From Pirellulales bacterium (GTDB lineage Bacteria > Planctomycetota > Planctomycetia > Pirellulales > JAEUIK01), in the NCBI GenBank assembly GCA_019636335.1, contig JAHBXR010000002.1, positions 186,001-250,000 on the forward strand: a stretch of 64,000 nucleotides of DNA. Reading direction: 5' to 3'. The position numbers and the translations under genes were made by a program. How positions within the stretch are numbered: position 1 is the stretch's first letter; each line of letters opens with the position of its first letter. Positions 59,215 to 64,000 of this stretch are shown piece by piece. The notes beneath the pieces are model-generated. The model saw only the letters and a program-made list of their open reading frames with translations, had not been told where the DNA came from and made no database searches.

Positions 59215-60447
59215 ATGTTGCGGCATTCGGCCATCGCACATTTCTTGGCTGATGTTGCGCCGACCAAGGGCGCATCTGGGGCTTTTTCTCCGGAGCTGGT
59301 CGACCGCGCGCTGTCGGCGGCGTGCGAAGTCGGGGCCAGCGATCTGCATCTTCAACCCACGGCGGAGGGTCTCGAGCTGCGCTGGCGCGTCGACGGCGTG
59401 CTGCAATCGGTCGGTGTCTTGCCCGCCGCGATGGCCCCCAATTTCGTCGCGCGGTTGAAGGTCCTGGCCGATCTGTTGACCTACCGCACCGACGCGCCGC
59501 AGGAGGGGCGTTTGCGCGGGGTGCCTGGTCTGGAAAACGTCGAGATGCGGCTCAGCACGTTTCCCACGCTGCACGGCGAAAAAGGGGTCGTGCGCTTCTT
59601 TGGAGCGCGGCGCAGCTATCAGCGCCTGGCCGATCTTGGTTTGCCCGCGGAGATTGCCGCGCGGCTGGCCGAACTGCTGAATGAAACCTCCGGCGCCCTA
59701 CTGGTCACGGGACCGGCGGGGGGTGGCAAGACGACCACGCTCTACGCCTGCCTGCGCGAACTGGCCGCGTCCAGCGGTGGCATGCGCAGCCTGGCTTCGC
59801 TCGAGGACCCGATCGAAGTCGAAGTTCCCGGCGTGGCGCAATCGCAGACTAACGACAAGGCAGGCTTCGATCTGGCCACGGGGCTGCGCTTTCTCTTGCG
59901 CCAAGACCCCGAGGTGATCTTGGTGGGCGAGATCCGAGATCGAGTCACCGCGGAGGTGGCCTTTCAGGCCGCACTGACAGGGCATCTCGTGCTCAGCAGC
60001 TTTCATGCAGGCAGCGCCGCCGGCGCCATCAGTCGTTTGAGTGACATGGGCATCGAGCCCTACCTGCTGCGCAGCGGAGTGCTGGCCATTCTCTGCCAGC
60101 GACTGGTACGGCGCCTGTGCGACTGCGCCCGACCGAACGAATCGGCCGACGAACTGCTCGGGCTGCGGGTGAGCGGGGCGCGGCTGCCGGTTGGATGCGA
60201 CGCTTGCCGCGGCACGGGCTACGCCGGGCGGATGGTGCTGGCCGAGATGCTGACCATCGATCGGAATGCCCTGGCCCGCGCGGTGTTGTCGCGCACGGAC
60301 GCCGCGCAGCTCGACGAGCTGGCCGTGGCCGGGGGCATGGTATCACGCTGGCAACGAGCGTGCGACGCGGTCGAAGCAGGGCTCACCAGTCCGGCCGAAG
60401 TGCGTCGCGTATTGGGTTTTTCCGAACCGGGGAGATCGGCGCCATGA
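59215..60447 (+). CDS. GspE/PilB-like secretion ATPase lacking the N1 (MshEN) domain
   Basis: The ~410-residue protein has, after ~35 residues, GASDLHLQP (start of the N2 domain), then the ATPase core with Walker A GPAGGGKTTT (~166), Asp box SLEDPIEVEVPGVAQSQ, Walker B PEVILVGEIRD, His box TGHLVLSSFHAG and a four-Cys zinc element (CDCARPN and CDACRGTGYAGR). Standard GspE is ~500-570 residues with an N-terminal MshEN domain that docks on GspL; that domain is absent. ATG 59215 has AGGG 5-6 bases upstream; a longer in-frame start exists at 58945. It overlaps the first GspF gene by ATGA. Confidence 0.93.
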   Translation: MLRHSAIAHFLADVAPTKGASGAFSPELVDRALSAACEVGASDLHLQPTAEGLELRWRVDGVLQSVGVLPAAMAPNFVARLKVLADLLTYRTDAPQEGRLRGVPGLENVEMRLSTFPTLHGEKGVVRFFGARRSYQRLADLGLPAEIAARLAELLNETSGALLVTGPAGGGKTTTLYACLRELAASSGGMRSLASLEDPIEVEVPGVAQSQTNDKAGFDLATGLRFLLRQDPEVILVGEIRDRVTAEVAFQAALTGHLVLSSFHAGSAAGAISRLSDMGIEPYLLRSGVLAILCQRLVRRLCDCARPNESADELLGLRVSGARLPVGCDACRGTGYAGRMVLAEMLTIDRNALARAVLSRTDAAQLDELAVAGGMVSRWQRACDAVEAGLTSPAEVRRVLGFSEPGRSAP

Positions 60448-61508
60448 GCATACCGCAGCCGAAACCGCGCGAGGCCACGCTCGCGGAACTGGGCCTGTTG
60501 TGCGACGAGATCGCCGCGCTGTCGCGCGCCGGGGTGCCGCTCGAAGGGGGCCTGGCCGGGCTGGCGAGCGATCTGCCCGGTCGCATGGGACGCTTCGCCG
60601 GCAAGGTGGCCGAGCAATTGAAAACCGGGAAGAGCCTGCCCGATGCCATCGCCGCCACCGGTACGGAGATGCCGAGCTATTTTCGCGCCGTGATCGAGGC
60701 CGGCCTGCGTAGCGGGCGCTTGTCGGCGGCGCTCGAAGGGGTGGCCGGTTCGTTGCGACGGCTGGCCGATCTGCGACGCGGTGTCGGCGCGGCGCTCGTG
60801 TATCCGCTGGTGGTAATGTTGCTGGCCTATGCCACGCTCGTCTTTCTGGCGGTGTACATCCTGCCGATGTTCCTGCTCACCAACCGCAGCTTCGACATCC
60901 AGGGGCCGTGGTTCGTGGCCGCGCTGGTAAGGCTAGGACAGACGCCGCAATGGGTGTTGTTGCCCCCGGCGGTGATGCTCGCGGGCTTCGGCCTCTGGTG
61001 GTGGAGCACGGGTCGAGCCATCGTCGACGAATCGCGGTGGACGCGCGGGGCGCTCTATTTCTGGCCCGGCCTGCGCCGCGTGCAGCGCGATTCGCGCACG
61101 GCGGTCGAGGCGGACATTCTCGCCTTGTTGATCGAGAACGACGTTCCCCTGGCCGACGCGATCGAGTTGGCGGGGGACGCCGCCGGCGATCCGCGCACGC
61201 GTCTGGCCGATGCGAAAATTGCCGCGTCGCTGCGACGGGGCGAAAGCCTGGCGTCGGCCTCGGTCGAGGCCGCAGACAGCGCTCCGGTGGTGCGCTGGAT
61301 GCTGCTGGGCGATCGTCGCGAAACAATCGTGGCGGCGCTGCGACATGCCGCGGCCGGCTATCGCCGCCGCGCGGCCTATCGTGCCGAGTTGGTGCGCATC
61401 TGGTTTCCCTTCGCGGTTACCCTCTTCGTGGGCGGTGGAACCGTGCTGGCGGTTGGGCTGGCGCTGTTCGTCCCCTTTGCGCACTTCATGCAAGGACTGG
61501 CCCAATGA
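60444..61508 (+). CDS. GspF/PilC-like inner-membrane protein, first of three
   Basis: The ~354-residue protein has the two GspF repeats: an N-terminal helical domain (LAELGLLCDEIAALSRAGVPLEGGLAGLASDLPG, ~10-90), a membrane helix (LVYPLVVMLLAYATLVFLAVYIL), a central helix (WVLLPPAVMLAGFGLWW), a second cytoplasmic domain (AVEADILALLIENDVPLADAIELAGDAAG) and a C-terminal membrane helix (FPFAVTLFVGGGTVLAVGLALF). It is the platform on which pseudopilin assembly is driven by the ATPase. ATGA overlap with the ATPase gene. The second domain is weaker than usual. Confidence 0.92.
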   Translation: MSIPQPKPREATLAELGLLCDEIAALSRAGVPLEGGLAGLASDLPGRMGRFAGKVAEQLKTGKSLPDAIAATGTEMPSYFRAVIEAGLRSGRLSAALEGVAGSLRRLADLRRGVGAALVYPLVVMLLAYATLVFLAVYILPMFLLTNRSFDIQGPWFVAALVRLGQTPQWVLLPPAVMLAGFGLWWWSTGRAIVDESRWTRGALYFWPGLRRVQRDSRTAVEADILALLIENDVPLADAIELAGDAAGDPRTRLADAKIAASLRRGESLASASVEAADSAPVVRWMLLGDRRETIVAALRHAAAGYRRRAAYRAELVRIWFPFAVTLFVGGGTVLAVGLALFVPFAHFMQGLAQ

Positions 61509-62524
61509 TGAACGAGCGCGCCTGGGATGCCGGACTGGAGGTCGCCGGACTGACGGGGGCGGGGCTGCCGCTGGCGGCAGGACTGCGCGCTTACGCGGCC
61601 GAGACCGGTTCGCGCCGCGTCCGCCGTGCCGTCGAGAATGTCTGCGACAAGCTCGAGGCGGGCGAACCGCTCGACGCGGCGCTGCGCTCGCAGAATTCAT
61701 TGTTTCCGTCACATATTCGCGCCTTGATCACCGCGGCTGCGGAGACGGGGCAACTCGAAGACACCCTGAGTAGGCTGCTCCAACTGCGAACGGCCACACA
61801 AGCTCTGCGTCGTACCGCTTGGGCGGGACTTGTCTACCCGCTCGTCTTGGTCGGCCTCTCGACCGTGGTGGTCATCTTTGTGCAGTCATTCGTGGGCGTG
61901 ACCGCCGCTGAGCTGATCGAGGAGTTCGATGCGGAAGTTCCCGTGTTTACGGGCTTCTATACGACGCTTTATAGCCGAGGTCCGTGGCCTGTGCTGTTGG
62001 GATTGGTCCTGTTGGCAGGCTTGTTCGGCCTGGTGCGGTTGGCCATCGGGAGCGCACGTTGGCGTTGGTTGTTCGATCGAGTGCCTTTCGTCGGACCGTT
62101 GTGGCGTTACGCGTCGCTGGCCGAGATCGCACGGCTTGTAGGCTTGCTGATCGAACGGAAGGTGCCACTCGACCGCTGTCTCGCGCTGGCAGCCGAAGCG
62201 ACCGACGACGCCGATCTGGCACGGGGTTGCCGCCGATTGTCCATCGAAGTCGCTGCTGGAGAGGCTTTTTCCGTGGCAATTTCGCGGCAGCGCCGCTTTC
62301 CCGCGACCCTGGCAACACTGATCCAGTGGGGTGAACGTCATGCGGCCCTGGGTGAAGCGCTCGACACGGCGGCCGAGATCTTCGGTGGACGCGCGCAAGG
62401 CCAGCTTTCACTCGTGCGGCTGGCGGTGCCTCCTATCGTCTTTCTCTTCGTGGCGATTGCCATGGCCAGCGCGATGACGGCATGTCTCGAACCCTTGATG
62501 AGAATCACTACGGCACTTTCTTGA
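61505..62524 (+). CDS. GspF/PilC-like inner-membrane protein, second of three
   Basis: The ~339-residue protein has N-terminal GspF domain (GAGLPLAAGLRAYAAETG, RVRRAVENVCDKLEAGEPLDAAL), three membrane helices (LVYPLVLVGLSTVVVIFVQSF; VLLGLVLLAGLFGLVRL; VRLAVPPIVFLFVAIAMASAM) and a second cytoplasmic domain (YASLAEIARLVGLLIERKVPLDRCLALAAEAT). The ATG is doubled (61505 and 61508); the first overlaps the previous stop by ATGA. It is the closest of the three to a canonical GspF in order and length, though shorter than the usual ~400 residues. Confidence 0.92.
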   Translation: MMNERAWDAGLEVAGLTGAGLPLAAGLRAYAAETGSRRVRRAVENVCDKLEAGEPLDAALRSQNSLFPSHIRALITAAAETGQLEDTLSRLLQLRTATQALRRTAWAGLVYPLVLVGLSTVVVIFVQSFVGVTAAELIEEFDAEVPVFTGFYTTLYSRGPWPVLLGLVLLAGLFGLVRLAIGSARWRWLFDRVPFVGPLWRYASLAEIARLVGLLIERKVPLDRCLALAAEATDDADLARGCRRLSIEVAAGEAFSVAISRQRRFPATLATLIQWGERHAALGEALDTAAEIFGGRAQGQLSLVRLAVPPIVFLFVAIAMASAMTACLEPLMRITTALS

Positions 62525-62543
62525 GATCGGCTTGGGGTCGAAC

Positions 62544-63827
62544 ATGATCGAAACCTTCGTGCAGGTTGCGGCGGGACTAGCATGCCTGGCATTCGCCGCC
62601 GCGGTGCCGGGCGTTCCGGTGCTGATTGTCTGGTTGCGGCGGCACGCGGACGATGATCGCGCACTCGACCTGAGTGACCAATTGCTCTCCGGGTATCTGT
62701 TCGGCCTGTTCCTCTTGAGCTTGTTGGTGACCGCCGCGCTCGTCCTGCCGTTCTTTCCCTTCTCGATCTTGATCATTGCCCTGGGCTTGTTCGTGGGCGC
62801 CATGACGATCGCCGAGCGGTATGCCGCGCAACGCGTGGTATTCGTGCGAGCGCTGGCGGCTGCGGCCGAGCGCGGAATTCCACTGGCGCCACTGGCTCGG
62901 GCCATGGCGCGCGAGTCGGGGCTGATCTATCGTCGACGGCTGCGACGTTTCGCCCAGCATCTCGAGTCGGGGGCGACACTGCTCGATGCCGCGCAAGCGG
63001 TGCCCCGACTTCTGCCGGATGCCGCCCTGGTGGCGGTGGTCACCGGAACGCTGAGCGGGAATCTCGCCCTCCCGCTGCGCGAGGTCGCCGATGCACATGC
63101 GTTCGAGCGCCCCGTTTGGCGCGGCGTGGCGATGGGGGCGGTCTACCTGTTCGCGCTGCTGGCGCTGGCCTTTCTCTACATGCAGGGAATGGTGGCCTTC
63201 ATTTTTCCGAAGTTCCACCAGATCGCCGAAGATTTCGATATGCCAGTGACGACGACCTGGAATTGGCTACCGAACGCCGCACACTCGACCGGAGTCCTCG
63301 TGACGAGCATGCTGGCATTTCTCCTGCTCGCGGGGCTCTTCTTTCTGTCGCTACTCCTTTCGCTGGGCGTGGTTCGCTGGTCTTTTGGCCCCTTGGCCCG
63401 TTTGCGACGGCGCATCGACATGGCACTCGTGATGCGGTCGCTGGCAGCGATGGCCGAGGCACACCGTCCCTTTGGGCCCTTGCTGGAAGCTCTTGCTACC
63501 GGCTTTCCCTCTGCCTGGGCACGGCCACGGCTGGAAAATGCCGCCCGGCAGGTCGCCATCGGCGGCGACTGGTGTGTGGCCCTGCAATCGCAGGGCCTAC
63601 TCGGAGCCTCGGACGCCGCCGCGCTTCAAGCTGGCGAGCGCGTGGGGAACTTGCCTTGGGTCATGCGCGAGCTGGCCGCGAGTGGTGAACGGCGCTTTGT
63701 CTACCGTGTTGCCGCCTTGGGGCAAGTCTTGCTGCCGATCGCCGTCATCGTGTGTGGGCTGGTCGTGTTGTCGATCGTCATCGTGTGTTTCCAACCGCTG
63801 GTCGAGATGATCGGGAGCCTGACATGA
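62544..63827 (+). CDS. GspF/PilC-like inner-membrane protein with extra N-terminal helices, third of three
   Basis: The ~427-residue protein starts at ATG 62544 with GGGG 6 bases upstream; TTG 62532 is an alternative. It has two N-terminal membrane segments that GspF lacks (FVQVAAGLACLAFAAAVPGVPVLIV; LFLLSLLVTAALVLPFFPFSILIIALGLF), then a GspF-like region (RALAAAAERGIPLAPLARAMARESG), helices GVAMGAVYLFALLALAFLYM and GVLVTSMLAFLLLAGLFFLSLLL, a second domain (LVMRSLAAMAEAHRPFGPLLEALATG) and a final helix (VLLPIAVIVCGLVVLSIVIV). It is a divergent member; it may replace an assembly factor such as GspL/GspM (speculative). Confidence 0.85.
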   Translation: MIETFVQVAAGLACLAFAAAVPGVPVLIVWLRRHADDDRALDLSDQLLSGYLFGLFLLSLLVTAALVLPFFPFSILIIALGLFVGAMTIAERYAAQRVVFVRALAAAAERGIPLAPLARAMARESGLIYRRRLRRFAQHLESGATLLDAAQAVPRLLPDAALVAVVTGTLSGNLALPLREVADAHAFERPVWRGVAMGAVYLFALLALAFLYMQGMVAFIFPKFHQIAEDFDMPVTTTWNWLPNAAHSTGVLVTSMLAFLLLAGLFFLSLLLSLGVVRWSFGPLARLRRRIDMALVMRSLAAMAEAHRPFGPLLEALATGFPSAWARPRLENAARQVAIGGDWCVALQSQGLLGASDAAALQAGERVGNLPWVMRELAASGERRFVYRVAALGQVLLPIAVIVCGLVVLSIVIVCFQPLVEMIGSLT

Positions 63828-64000
63828 ACCAACACAAGCGGGGGGCGATGCTGTTCGAAGCCTTGGTGTCGACCGCCGTGCTGGGAACGGCGCTCGCGAT
63901 CACGGCGCAACTCTCGGGCCTGGCTCACGTGCAGCAACGCAGCGCCGAGCGCCGGGGCGTGGCGCTGGCCGAGGCTGCAAATCTCATGGAGCGTGCCGCG
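63824..64000 (+). CDS. Pseudopilin-like protein (partial, runs off the window)
   Basis: The first 59 codons read MNQHKRGAMLFEALVSTAVLGTALAITAQLSGLAH. The prepilin-peptidase motif is G-AMLFEAL, with Glu at position +5 of the mature part, and a hydrophobic helix (LVSTAVLGTALAITAQLS) follows. This fits a minor pseudopilin (GspI/H-like). It overlaps the third GspF gene by ATGA and is in the same operon. The 3' end is outside the window. Confidence 0.8.
   Translation, partial: MNQHKRGAMLFEALVSTAVLGTALAITAQLSGLAHVQQRSAERRGVALAEAANLMERAA

Overview
The window looks like a chromosomal segment of a planctomycete, most likely of the Pirellulales. The signs are high GC content, a DUF1559 protein with a prepilin-like N-terminus, a DUF1501 protein, a Gfo/Idh/MocA oxidoreductase and other exported proteins with twin-arginine or Sec leaders, a large cell-surface protein with the planctomycete LEERRLLA motif, a PEP-CTERM protein, and a short Hsp70 beside a J-like protein. 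I see no rRNA, tRNA, CRISPR array, transposase or phage module. Both strands are densely coded, and the high GC produces many long antisense shadow frames.

Layout. 1-3.6 kb: a sigma-54 activator (truncated by the window edge), diverging from a PEP-CTERM protein gene that overlaps a DUF1559 gene; a good sigma-54 promoter lies between them. 3.6-8.4 kb (minus): a GT39-like glycosyltransferase, then a three-gene operon (membrane protein, tyrosine-kinase-like ATPase without its P-loop lysine, ExeA-like ATPase) resembling exopolysaccharide/exosortase accessory genes. 8.8-14.6 kb: metH and tkt, tail to tail. 15-17 kb: a small membrane protein, a radical SAM protein and a small conserved protein. 17.1-22.7 kb (minus): a moxR / DUF58 / transglutaminase / TGS-GTPase operon. 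23-26 kb: a DUF1501 protein and two small membrane proteins. 25.8-37.5 kb (minus): a 1688-residue SdrD_B/FG-GAP surface protein, a WD40 protein and a 1722-residue TPR protein with an inserted C39-type peptidase. 37.6-45.7 kb: a phosphate-selective-type porin, a small exported protein, a Cache-sensor Ser/Thr kinase, and an Hsp70-like gene with a J-like/MshEN gene. 46-47 kb: a cyclophilin lipoprotein and csrA. 47.2-54.3 kb (minus): a full phosphate regulon, phoR / pstSCAB / phoU / phoB, with a three-copy 11-bp-period Pho-box-like element upstream of pstS. 54.6-59 kb: a DUF6263-like exported protein, a degenerate GGDEF protein, a phytanoyl-CoA dioxygenase-family protein and a Tat-exported oxidoreductase. 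59.2-64 kb (plus): a type II secretion/type IV pilus-like operon with one ATPase lacking the usual N1 domain, three consecutive GspF-like proteins and the start of a pseudopilin, which runs off the window.

The most coherent functional units are the Pho regulon, the MoxR-DUF58-transglutaminase operon and the secretion operon. The least explained are the sigma-54/PEP-CTERM locus, the Hsp70/J-like/MshEN pair, the lysine-less kinase-like protein beside the ExeA ATPase, and the giant TPR-C39 protein. Two copies of a 21-base repeat lie 31 kb apart at gene ends.
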